A stretch of DNA of 64,000 bases from Macquaria australasica (Eukaryota; Chordata; Actinopteri; Centrarchiformes; Percichthyidae), in contig SEMN01000409.1 of NCBI GenBank assembly GCA_005408345.1, forward strand, positions 372,001 through 436,000, written 5' to 3'. Position 1 is the stretch's first letter. Each line of letters begins with the position of its first letter. The notes beneath the pieces were generated by a model. The model had not been told where the DNA came from, made no database searches, and saw only the letters and a program-made list of their open reading frames with translations. The position numbers were made by a program, and so were the translations under genes. Positions 50,301 to 59,378 of the stretch are shown here, in pieces.

Positions 50301-53300
50301 TTGGGAAATGTTAAAGTTGAAAAGCGCTATATAAGTATAGTCCATTGAAGCTCCAGCTCAGGTGGGAGCCTGAAGACACAAGTGTGTGTATGTCTTATTA
50401 CCTAGACATACACACACTGCTTCAGGTGCCAGTGATTAAACTAATGTTACACGTTACTGTATATCACCAATGTCTATTTTTATATTTACTCATAGCAGTA
50501 GATGCTTTACATTATCCTGATAGGGAGGTCTATGTCTCAGTCTCACTCTCCTTCAGGCAAACAATAAAAATCATGCCTGTGCACTCTTGCAACTTCAGAT
50601 TCAAACGATAAACAACTGAAGCTACATAAATGTCATCATCTGTAGGATGAGCAAGCCCTCTGTCCAACCTGAGAGATGCAGCTCATTAAAAAGCAACTTA
50701 ACTCATGTCAGCTGCTGAAAGATTTAGAAAATCCCAAGATGCTCATTACTTTGAGGTGAGATCAAAAGTGACTTCCCACAGTGCTGCGTGTATGTATCAG
50801 GATTTATTGCTGTTGATTTCATCAGATTCTGTCACAGCTGCATGAAAAGTCTGTAACCACCTGAGTGTTTGTGTGTCATATTGACTCAGAAGTTTAGGCT
50901 AAACACACAATGGAGAGGACAGAAGGCATTATGAGTTAAAGTAAATGTCTTGCATTCTGAGAAGGGTTTTCGGTGCTCTACCTGTGAATTCATCATTGAC
51001 GCATACATTTCCATGCACACTAATTTTCCACAATTATTCCAAATTTGATACTCGTCATGTAAACAGCATATTCCATTCCGATATTATTCGGGTTTTAGGA
51101 GCATTCTTTGGACATGAATACAGTGAACAGCCTCTTGCCAGTTTACATTAAGCTCTGTGCATTGTTTGACATCCTTTTAAGGGTTAAAGCACTCAGAATA
51201 GTAAGGATTACGTTGCTTGTTAAAAGTTTCACATGACCTTGAGACAATTACTCAGTTACCCATTTAGATTAAATCAGTCTGTGTGATTGACAACATCTAA
51301 TGGACTAACACTCCATGCCATCCTCCTTTAATCCAAACACATCATTCATTGCTTAAGCAGCAGAGTGGGTGTTATCTGTCAGTCATTTAAAGCTACAAAC
51401 CACCAAGCTGAGTAGCTGTTATTCATTTCCACAGTTTAAAGATTTGAGTAAATATGAGAAGTCTGTGATTAGCTCTGCTAAATAATATTTGGGAGGCCAG
51501 ATAGTATAGGAAACTGTTCAGCCAACCTGATGTCACAAACTCAGACACAAAACTGGTGGACTCAATTGCACGACTCTCCAGACAATATATGGGTATACCA
51601 AAAATCTTTACTGAGGCAGAAACAAAACAAAAACACTCACGAGGAGGATATACAAAAGTACAAAGCAAAACGCTCACAAGGAGGATCAAATAAACAAAAA
51701 ACACTTACTTGGAGGATCAGACGATAACACGGACTGGAACAAAACCTGGTAACATGAATACTTGCTGGTACGCTTGACTTGACTCATTTGACAGACTGAC
51801 AACAAGACAAACTGGCACAGGACAAAGGGAGACAAGGACTATTTATACATGAGGTAGGGGAAAACAGGTGAGACCAATCAGGGGCGGGGTAGACAATCAC
51901 ACAAAGGGAAGAAGTCAGGGTCTGAAACGAGAGGGAAAGATTAGTACAAAATAAAACAGGAAGTGCAAGACGAGACTAGACGTGAATGACTTTAACTTAA
52001 CATAAAACTAAAACTAAGGCATGACATGAAAAACATTAACAAATCCAGCAAGACACAACACCTGAGTCTTGTAGTCATTCTTAGCTGTTCTGATCATTTA
52101 CTAACCAAAGCCATTACCGAGATGTGGGGACATAGCTTTACAACAAATTCCAACAGAGCAGGCAAAGCAGAAGGGGAATCCAAATTCCAAGAATCAGGCA
52201 ACAAAAGGTAAAAACAGGCCAGTCAGGCAAAACAGGAATCAAAATGCAGGAAAGCTAGGCAATGCACACTAGGCAATCTGGCAACTGCCTAGGGCAAAGG
52301 GGCTAGTATATAATTTTTTAGGCTGATGAGAAAATGGGAAGCAGGTGAGTGAGTGGGAGGGGAAAGCCAAGTGAGGGGAACAGCATGAGAGGAGTGGCTG
52401 GATCTGTAAGGACAGAGAGAGTTAGTAAATGGCAGACTAAACAAACAGTCAACAGAAAAGATTACTAAGAACTGTCTGTGGTTGTGACACAAGGAGTGAT
52501 GAGGTCAGAGGATTGACACCAAACTTCAATTGCACAAAGTCTGTATTCATGTACTAATGTAACTGTTCCATGTGAGCAGGTCAAAGGTGACTGGGTGAAG
52601 GCCCTTTCAGACCCAACACAATTTGAGCTGCGCTTGCCACTGGGTCCAGCACATCTGACTAGGTGTTCGGGGAAGTCATGGAGGACAGAGCAAAATTTCT
52701 AAACTTCTAGCCGGACTACATCATTTTGTTGTTGTCACCTACTTGGTTGGAAACATGTTTCCAAGATAGGGCTTTCTTCCCGAGGTCAATACAAGCGATA
52801 ACTTGTGTTGTACAATTCAGGGAATTCAGACACACACAATAATAGCTTTTCCTCCATTCTGCCTTCTGTGCCTGGCTGGCTTCCTCGTTTCTATTGGCCA
52901 CATGGGTATTCATCACAGTGCGCAGGTTAAACTTTGAGCGCTTAGCTCGACGCAGCAGCAAAAAGCTGTTGTTAAATAATGACTTTCAGAGTGCATTGGT
53001 GCCGTTGTCGCGTTATGTCTGAAAGGGCCTTAAGTAGTTGTGAAAGCACATTTACAACAACAAGTTTAGGCAATAACTTAAATGTTTGACTTCTTTTTAA
53101 AGACTTGGTTTAAAAATGACAGTACTGTGGATTTGTCCTGATCGCTCACATGGTTTCCTTGTGCACACACAAGATCTAATCAATTAGGTTGGAAATTAAA
53201 ATTATGGGAATGACGGTTAAAGCAGCAAAACTAAGTTACCTAACCTAAATTGTAAATTAACTGATTTTTCCTTTAAGGCATAGTTGAAGCTAAATTGATT

Positions 53301-56300
53301 ACTTGTACAGTAGTAGTCTTGAAGGTTAGAGCAGTGGGCGAGACATTGAAACCAGCAGACCAGCTGGGAATATGTGGGTGGGAAAGTGAATGAGTAACAT
53401 TCACCTTTCAAAGTGGGGAATCAACTGAATGTGCAGCAGGATGCAGCTGGAGTGGATGTGTAAAGGTTAAAGCATGCAGGGGATATATTTACCTTGAAAT
53501 TGGGCTTTGTAACACTTTATCAGTGCTACACCTCAAAAAGTGAGAGCTGACATACAAGAGGTGGATGCAATGATGGGAACACCTGTACAATACACAATCC
53601 TTTACCGTAGCACTTCCACAAATACTATTTTTGGATGCTCATAATGTCCATGACCATATTTGAAGTCATAGTTTGTGATGTTGTATTAGATTACCTGAGA
53701 GTTGTTTCCAATATTTTGTCCATCCATTGTGTCTTCTCAGAGTCACAGTAACACCAGATGGCATCTTATGGATCTACAACATCAGCAGGGCAGACGAAGG
53801 GAAATACACCTGCTTCGCTGAAAACTACCTGGGCAAAGCCAACAGCACCGGACACCTGTCTGTCAGAGGTACACACACACACAATACACTGAAACAAAAC
53901 AACCAAGGTCAGTAGTCTTGTGATCTGGAAACTACAACAGAGCAACTAATTAAAGCTTGAAATGTCTGCTCCACCCAAGCTTTCTCAACTTTGAGCTGGC
54001 TTCAGTCGAGTGGAGAACCTAAAATTAGACTTTAAATGTACTTTAAATGAAAAATAAATTAAAAAAGAACGTAGCCGCCCTGCGTCAAAAAGTTGAAACA
54101 GAATCAACTTTTGGAGAAACGCAACCCGATGTCATACTGCGGTGGCCAATCACGTAAGCCAGCAAGCAGACCGGAAGATACCCACAGAACCTTGTTTACC
54201 ATGTAGCACTGTAGCATTCGGATGTTAACCGAGCTACTGTGAAGATGGAAGAGAGAAATGGGCCATGTAGTGACACTCCCACTCCGCCACACAACCATGC
54301 ATGAATCACATCACCTGATTTGGTGTGAATTCAGTCTAAGGGGTGACATCACAGATGATACGCTTTTGGTTTGGTTTTTTGCAATGTATGGCCTAAACCT
54401 CATTCTGTTGTTGGCCCTAAATTGAAGTAAAAAAATTTAAGCTAAAAACACACTAGAAGATTTTTTAAATCCCAAGTAATTTGAAATAAACTATATCACA
54501 AACTAGCACTAGACCAATAAATCAGCCGGATATACAGTATCGCTTATTAGCTTATTGCAGATGTATCAGTATCGCCGTATATGGCAGATAAATAACAAGA
54601 CATTGCAGTACAGAAACGTCAAAAACAAATTTGAGGTTATTTAGAAACAATAGCTGTTACATGGACAATATTTCTTCAACCCGATTGAAATCATTCTGAT
54701 TAGAGATTCCAACATAACAGTTTACATGGACGCTAAATGAAGTGACCCGATAAGATGTGCGTTTACATGCCCGAATTTAAAGGGAATATAACTCTTATTC
54801 AATTCAATTTCAATTCAGTTTTATTTATATAGCGCCATATCATCATATCATCATAACGTCTTATGACATGCACAAAGTGGTTCCGCCTGCTATGAAGCTT
54901 CTAATCTGCCAGAAATATAACAGAAGAAGAAAAAAAAAATTTTCATCTTTTCTTGTTTGAACAACTCGTTGTTTCGAGCCATTCATCCATTGAGGCATTC
55001 AACAATCCTTAAATCTTTAACAAATAAGTTGTATCAGTTTAGTTTTGCTGCCGCCATGTTTCTGTCCCTCCCAGAAACTCGTTCACGTCATCTAATGTTC
55101 ACATGGGGGATGTGTGGCAAACATGCACAGAAAGAATCTATTTATTCCAACCAGAGAGAAACCATCGGATTAAGCGTTTACATGGTTATTAGGCGCAAAT
55201 ATTTTCCTATTGAACAGGTTGTCAAAGGTTTACATCACCCCTCTCAACCTGAAAATTCCTTCTGATCAGGCCGGATCAGTCTCTTTCGATTGAGGTGGTT
55301 ACATGAGGTATTTTTATTCTGACTGGGCTAATATTCTGATTATTAGTGGAATATTAGGATCCACGTACGCACAGCTATTGTCACTATTACATAGTTTGTC
55401 CACCAAAGACTGACACCTTCATATAAACTACTGGACTGTCACTGGCTGTTGGTCAGTCCGTCATCTCTTCATTTTAGAGGGTTTTCTTCTTTCTTTTTGT
55501 ATTCAAAGACATTTGGTTCTCTTAGAGCCAAGAAAATCCATACCCCTGCCGCTAGTTTAAATCTGAATTAGATTTCATTTGTGCCCAAACCATGCAGATG
55601 CCACCAAGATCACGCTGGCTCCGTCGAACGCTGACATCAATCAAGGAGAGGATGTGACCCTGCAGTGTCACGCCTCCCACGACCCCACCATGGACCTCAC
55701 CTTCACTTGGGCCCTCAACGGGGTCCTGCTGGACCTGGAGGACCCTGCTGGGCCTTACCACCGGGTGGAAGGGGTGAGTTTTATGATGCATGGTGGAGAG
55801 AAGTTGGTTGGGATAATACTTTGTGTGTAGGACTGGAAGACTGTGCAGAACAATTGTACTGCTTGGAGGTTAAGCATTGCAGCGTGTCTGTTAAAATGAT
55901 GGGTGGGGGATTTGGTGGTTTTCTGAGGCAGTGTCGGGGAACGGGGGACATCATTGATAGTTGAGGCTGTGATGCACTCTCATTAGTTCCAACCCGGCAT
56001 CAAAACATCAAACAATGACCATGGTTGCTTTGAGGTGTTGTTAGTGTTAGTAATCCTCAAGAAAAGACTGCAAAACAACATTGTTAATTCTTTGATCAGA
56101 TGTTCTGGCTTTACTGAAGAGGATAAACAGTGCAGTTTTTTTGTGATTCCATGTTTCCATTGGCCTTTTACTCTTTCCTTCAAACTGTGTTTTCTCTGAA
56201 AGCAATTTAGCAGTTTTTCTTAGAGGTGGAAATTACAAATTATTTTTTTTTACTTTGGTTTTTTAATAGTTTCATTCAGTCTAGAACAAATATTTATCGT

Positions 56301-57905
56301 AATTGACTATGTAGTTTGTTTAAAGCTTAGTGATCGAGCCGCGGTTCATAACGCTGTGGCGTAAAGATAAGACTGACAATATTCTATATTTTTCTTATTG
56401 CCAACAAATCTCATTAAAAGACCAAAACCAACAATGTGCTAGTTTATCTCTCAATACTTTCTGACTTCCCTACCCTGTCTGTGGCTCTTAGCCCCAAGCC
56501 CATTGGTCCATACTGAAGACATAAATCTTTTAAAAAAAACAGCTCACAAATACATGGCTCAATTAAAAAAAAAAAATAAAAGGCTCAGTAATTTCCTAAA
56601 TCAGCTGGTCACTGTAGTTTTTAACAAACGTTACTCAAACAGGAGGAAATAGTTAATTTGTTGGGGACTATTTTCAGCTGCGGATGAATCCACATTTGGT
56701 GCTCTAGTGAGTATTTCTGGCAGCAGGATGGTGTATGTGGGATTGAATCAAAATAAACTACAGTGTGTGTGTTCATGGTAATGAAGGAACATGTCACCTA
56801 GTGCAACAGTGTGGCTCACTGTGTTTTTGATTTTAGTTTTTGGACAACAATGGAGCCCTATGGCACAGAGGAAGAAGATGAATCAGGCTTTGATACACAC
56901 ACACTAATACACAGTTAGTAAGATACATTCATTGTTAGTTTGGGACTTTTTCCGAATTGGTTGACAATTGAAAAACATAGAATATAACCAGTCTTGTTCT
57001 TAAAGGCGCTGCTATATAGACTGTCTATACTATAGTTTAGTCTCTTATTCTAAGTCTGCTGCTGGTTCAAATTGTTCAGTTTAGTTAAATACAACACTAG
57101 GCCCACAGTTGCTAAGGTTCATAACAACAGTAGTTTCTGTGGCTTTTAACCAGGAAATAACATGCTCGAGAACAAACAGCTAGTAATTTAGTCTGTGACA
57201 CTGATGATTCAGTTCACTGTGAGGATCTGGTGTTAAAGATTTGCTCCTTCATGTACTGGTAGAGGCTTCCCTTAACACCACTGGTCTTACTTGTGCGTAA
57301 ACATGCTAATATGGTTTCACCTGTATTTATTTCCTGGAGATCTGGTGCCAAAAGTAAATGCTGTTACACTGACACCGAAGTTTGGAGGGACATTACCCAA
57401 ACAGGTTTCCCAGCAAAATTGACCACACCACTACATGCAAGATATATTCCAACTCTAATTAGTTTAATTCAGAACACCAAGTGGAACATTTCACCGTACC
57501 TGAGCGCAGGGCCAGGGAGAATTAAGCTTCTAAATGAGATTAACAATCCATTTCATGTTCATGCTCCTCTATGTCTAAATGTCTAATGAATGTTGATGTG
57601 ATAAGACGCTGCTATTAGCTTGTTGTGGGTCTAGCTGAAAATGAGCTCCTGTAATCTTTACCTCAGCTTAAGGTCAGCACTGTAATGTTCTCCTGCAGCA
57701 TGCAGCTCTTGTTCAGTGTAATTTCTTCTGTCTGTTTAACTCATTTGCTTAATTCTCTGTATTGCTGTGTCTGTGCCCTTTCAGAAGGAAAGCATCGGTG
57801 ACCTGTTGTCTGTGAATGCTCAGCTGAGTCAAGCAGGGATGTACACCTGCACAGCTCAGACTGTGGTGGACAGCGCCTCAGCTACGGCTAAACTAGTGGT
57901 TCGAG
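36991..57905 (+). CDS. cntn2: Contactin-2 (TAG-1/axonin-1), N-terminal half, 13 coding exons
   Basis: Contactin-2 is a GPI-anchored neuronal and glial adhesion protein of the immunoglobulin superfamily, acting at axon surfaces and juxtaparanodes. Exons 36991-37051, 41442-41583, 42997-43172, 43406-43501, 43967-44179, 44642-44744, 44923-45104, 46380-46516, 48246-48375, 48798-48948, 53741-53868, 55598-55773 and 57785-57905 join in frame into 605 codons plus one base. The product has a hydrophobic signal peptide (about residues 1-21) and six Ig domains with cysteine pairs 57-107, 151-204, 259-306, 348-395, 440-488 and 530-587, each with its tryptophan and a YxC motif. Motifs recalled from contactin-2 of other vertebrates include AQPEWL, PDFRLNPVR, RVTVTPDG, DATKITLAPS and CHASHDPTMDLTFTW. 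The family is about 1040 residues, so the four fibronectin III domains and GPI signal lie past the window. N-glycosylation sequons sit at Asn72, Asn197 and Asn477. Other contactins fit less well by memory; no search was run. Confidence 0.93.
37067..37095. repeat. CA microsatellite beside the exon 1 donor
   Basis: Fourteen CA units starting 15 bases after the 5' splice site of cntn2 exon 1. Confidence 0.95.
39236..39600. repeat. AAGTAAAAGTA-type dispersed repeat
   Basis: The ends AAGTAAAAGTACACAAC and CAGTACTGGAGTAAATGTACC, with AAGTAAAGTATAAGTAG between, match by memory a common percomorph MITE. A related fragment lies at about 42700-42810. The boundaries are approximate. Confidence 0.45.
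39893..40236. mobile_element. MITE-like element in cntn2 intron 1
   Basis: The left end GGGCTAAACAATTAATCG and the inverted right end GGGCTTAACGATATGC form an imperfect inverted repeat. AATCGCAATA words occur at both sides. Non-coding. Confidence 0.6.
41442..41583 (+). CDS. cntn2: cntn2 coding exon 2: first half of Ig1
   Basis: Acceptor TTTCCAG, donor GTGAGT, phase 1 in and phase 2 out. It encodes GPVFEEQPSSLIYPEG and the first Ig1 cysteine (Cys57), ending at the Tyr-Arg before the core Trp. An unpaired-looking Cys25 lies in the N-terminal linker. Confidence 0.92.
42997..43172 (+). CDS. cntn2: cntn2 coding exon 3: second half of Ig1
   Basis: Acceptor TTGCAG, donor GTGAGT, leaving phase 1. 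It begins with the Ig1 core Trp (Trp69), carries sequon NGT at residue 72 and the YQC motif (Cys107). It has an extra Cys113 in NRCGT, where the mammalian protein as I recall it has no cysteine. Confidence 0.93.
43406..43501 (+). CDS. cntn2: cntn2 coding exon 4: Ig1-Ig2 linker and start of Ig2
   Basis: A short 96-base exon, phase 1 to phase 1. It encodes the Ig1-Ig2 linker and the first Ig2 cysteine in ACQPPPHYP, a contactin hallmark. The donor is GTATCC, weaker than its neighbours. Confidence 0.9.
43967..44179 (+). CDS. cntn2: cntn2 coding exon 5: rest of Ig2
   Basis: Acceptor CTCCAG, donor GTATGA. It encodes LSYRWLINEFPNFI, the strongly conserved contactin Ig2 segment, then TGNLYLAKAE and the YFC motif with Cys204. 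Sequon NDT is at residue 197. Confidence 0.94.
44297..44325. repeat. GT microsatellite in cntn2 intron 5
   Basis: Uninterrupted GT units about 120 bases downstream of exon 5. Confidence 0.9.
44642..44744 (+). CDS. cntn2: cntn2 coding exon 6: Ig2-Ig3 linker and first half of Ig3
   Basis: Acceptor TTTCAG, donor GTAAGT. It encodes a linker, then VRFSAETYALAGHTAQLECFAYG with Cys259. The intron to exon 7 is only 178 bases. Confidence 0.92.
44923..45104 (+). CDS. cntn2: cntn2 coding exon 7: second half of Ig3
   Basis: Acceptor CTCATAG, donor GTAAAA. It encodes NPVPKLRWRKVDG with core Trp271, then the YEC motif (Cys306) and GRIIVQ, the G strand leading into Ig4. Confidence 0.93.
46380..46516 (+). 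CDS. cntn2: cntn2 coding exon 8: first half of Ig4
   Basis: Acceptor CCTCCAG, donor GTAACA, ending in phase 0. It encodes AQPEWLQV and Cys348 followed by AAGKPRPSIRWLRNGQPL, the typical contactin Ig4 start. The donor runs straight into a short CA tract. Confidence 0.94.
46517..48245 (+). other. cntn2: cntn2 intron 8
   Basis: The stretch 46618-46830 (containing GAGATCACGCGAGAATCCATC) resembles the end of a dispersed fish repeat by memory. The rest is AT-rich with no exon or open frame of note. Confidence 0.6.
48246..48375 (+). CDS. cntn2: cntn2 coding exon 9: second half of Ig4
   Basis: Acceptor CCCCTAG, donor GTAGGA. It encodes LKISNLALEDSGMYQCVAEN, the Ig4 F strand with Cys395, then KHGTIYSTAEL. 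Confidence 0.94.
48798..48948 (+). CDS. cntn2: cntn2 coding exon 10: first half of Ig5
   Basis: Acceptor CTTCCAG, donor GTAGAT, leaving phase 2. It encodes APDFRLNPVRKLIPAARGG, Cys440 and the core Trp of Ig5. The following intron is the longest complete one (4.8 kb) and holds several transposon insertions. Confidence 0.94.
50083..50347 (+). mobile_element. tRNA-headed SINE in cntn2 intron 10
   Basis: An A-box-like GGTGGTGCAGTGG (50090-50102) and B-box-like GGTTTGATTCC (50150-50160) are spaced as in a tRNA-type polymerase III promoter. The body has CTTTGGGCAAGACACTGAA, and the tail ends AAAGCGCTATATAAGTATAG, an L2-like 3' end that would recruit L2 machinery. It is an AFC/V-type fish SINE relative by memory. 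Confidence 0.75.
51531..52026 (-). mobile_element. LTR-like repeat in cntn2 intron 10
   Basis: Read on the - strand it begins TGTCATGCC, has TATA-like ATGTATAAATAGTCC at about 51838-51852 (plus coordinates), a late AGTAAAG, and ends TTTGTGACA. It has the same layout as the repeats at 26.3 and 32.1 kb but a different sequence family. CTCxxGAGGATxxACAAA-type units repeat internally near 51637-51720. No clear flanking duplication and no genes. Confidence 0.55.
52598..53031. mobile_element. Inverted-repeat MITE in cntn2 intron 10
   Basis: AAGGCCCTTTCAGAC at the left is matched by GTCTGAAAGGGCCTT at the right, a perfect 15-bp terminal inverted repeat. The 434-base interior is non-coding. Confidence 0.75.
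53741..53868 (+). CDS. cntn2: cntn2 coding exon 11: second half of Ig5
   Basis: Acceptor TTCTCAG. It encodes RVTVTPDG, sequon NIS at residue 477, YTCFAENYLGKANS with Cys488, and LSVR. The donor is GTACAC, which departs from the GTRAGT consensus at positions 4-6 and continues as a CA repeat. Confidence 0.93.
54655..55380. mobile_element. Eroded MITE-like region with nested L2 tail
   Basis: Words such as GTTTACATGGACGCTAAATG, GCGTTTACATG and GTTTACATGGTTATTAGG repeat in both orientations across the segment. This suggests a degenerate inverted-repeat element. It is interrupted by an L2 3' end at 54797-54860. Confidence 0.45.
54797..54860 (-). mobile_element. Short L2 LINE 3' tail
   Basis: ATTCAATTCAATTTCAATTC, then TTTATTTATATAGCGCCATA is the inverted L2 terminus. 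It is a 5'-truncated insertion of about 60 bases. Confidence 0.75.
55598..55773 (+). CDS. cntn2: cntn2 coding exon 12: first half of Ig6
   Basis: Acceptor CATGCAG, donor GTGAGT, ending in phase 0. It encodes DATKITLAPSNADIN, Cys530 in LQCHASHDPTMD and the core Trp of Ig6. Confidence 0.94.
55774..57784 (+). other. cntn2: cntn2 intron 12
   Basis: A 2-kb intron in the middle of Ig6 coding sequence. I see only AT-rich unique-looking DNA with short poly-A and poly-T runs and no exon. Confidence 0.6.
57785..57905 (+). CDS. cntn2: cntn2 coding exon 13: second half of Ig6
   Basis: Acceptor CTTTCAG, donor GTAAGG. It encodes KESIGDLLSVNAQLS, the YTC motif (Cys587), AQTVVDSASA and LVVRG, which ends Ig6. 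The next exon, for the first fibronectin III repeat, was not found before 64000; an antisense L2 LINE fills most of the remaining intron. Confidence 0.93.
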
Positions 57906-57976
57906 GTAAGGTGCATGTCATTTTCTCAAGACCACTGCATTGACTATTGCAGAAACATGAGAAGAAAAACCTTTAA

Positions 57977-58117
57977 AGAATAGAAGTAAGCACACACATC
58001 CAGACCAAAAAAGGGGCAGCTGCTGAGCCGAAGTAGAGCCAATTAAAAAGTAAGCAAATACACGGCTCGCACACTGCAGGGCTCCAATATTCGCTATTTA
58101 TTACACCAAGGTGATGT
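57977..58117. mobile_element. Short retroposed insertion with 16-bp target duplication
   Basis: GAAGAAAAACCTTTAA at 57961-57976 recurs exactly at 58118-58133. The 141 bases between include GAGCCGAAGTAGAGCC and TATTTATTACACCAAGGTG. Exact duplication of this length fits LINE-type target-primed insertion. I do not recognise the family with confidence. Confidence 0.75.
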
Positions 58118-59378
58118 GAAGAAAAACCTTTAAGACAAAGAAATGAAAATCAAGTTCAGTCACACAATCCTGCAAAATACAGGGAGAAAGATTATAAACA
58201 GAAGTTCATGTGAAAGCAAATTGTTGATCCCAGCTCTTTCTAATATGGATCCCATTTACCTATTAATTTCTTTCATATCAATGGCTCCATATTCTTTTTT
58301 ACTTAAATACAGTATTGTGGTAGGTAAATATGATGTGTGAGGTTGATGACAATGCCCTCAATTCAGCCTGTCAGGTTTATCTGAGAGCCTCCCGGGCTGT
58401 GTAGTACTCCCAGCACTTCCTGGTTAGTTTGACACCTTACCTTGACCCCTTTCCTTGATGGAAAATGTCATGAGGTCAAGGAAAGATGTGAAGGAGAATT
58501 CATAAGGACTTAGGAAAAGACAATCGTGGTGCTAAGAGAATCCCACTGCACTTACACTAGGCTACGTAATTATGCAACGGCAGATGTTATTGATGTGGGT
58601 CTGCCGTGGTCGCTTTAAATGTTATTGATGCAAGGAATTGTGGGACGGCATATCTCCTTTCCTCTGGTGAAGGATGGTCCAGTGTACCCTGTGCTAAAGG
58701 AGATAAGAAAGGAAGCATTGAAGCACTTTTTCTCGGCATTTAAAGAATTTCACCAGCTCTCATCATTCAATTCAATTCAGTTTTATTTATATAGCGCCAT
58801 ATCATAACAAAGTTATCTCAGGGCACTTTTTCGAATAGAGCAGGTCTAGACCGACTCTTTATATTTACAGAGACCCAACAGTTCCCACCATGAGCAAGCA
58901 CTATGCGACAGTGGCAAGGAAAAACTCCCTTTTAACAGGTAGAAACCTCGAGCAGAACCAGGCTCAAGGTGGGCGGTCATCTGCCTCGACCGGTTGGGTT
59001 GAAGGGGGAAGGGGGGAGCGGGAGAGAGAGAGCAGGAGGAAAGAGAACATACAGCAGCTCAATACAGCATAGATATGGTAATGGCATTGATGTTAACACC
59101 AACAGAAACAACACTAAGAGCAACACTATAATAGCAATACTAATAACAGCAACAACAGCAATAGCATCAGCGGGTGCAGAGCAGGAGCACGGGGGCAGCA
59201 GGCGGCAGCAACCACAGACCCAGACTCCTACAGCTCCAGAGGCAGAAACACCTGCAGAAAGCAACAGAAGGGGAGAGAGAGAGAGAGAGAAACACACAAC
59301 TCCTGGAAGGCGTTGGATTAATAACAAGCATTGATGGGATATGAAATTACAGATGGAGAGGAAGAGGGAGAAAGGAGC

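Larger units (their letters stand above)
48949..53740 (+). other. cntn2: cntn2 intron 10
   Basis: A 4.8-kb intron with a poly-A run (49166-49187), a tRNA-headed SINE (50083-50347), an LTR-like repeat (51531-52026), a probable fragment of similar type ending in TGTGACA at about 52490, and an inverted-repeat element (52598-53031). No exon is seen. Confidence 0.75.

Noticed and set aside
49994..50345. Two minus-strand open frames
   Set aside because: They are antisense translations of the SINE at 50083-50347.
57906..58764. Possible next cntn2 exon (first fibronectin III repeat)
   Set aside because: I looked for the proline-rich PPGPP-type start and the conserved Trp and Tyr motifs and found none before the L2 begins.
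58969..59334. Open frames in both directions near 59 kb
   Set aside because: They lie in the low-complexity 3' region of the L2 LINE and are composition artefacts.
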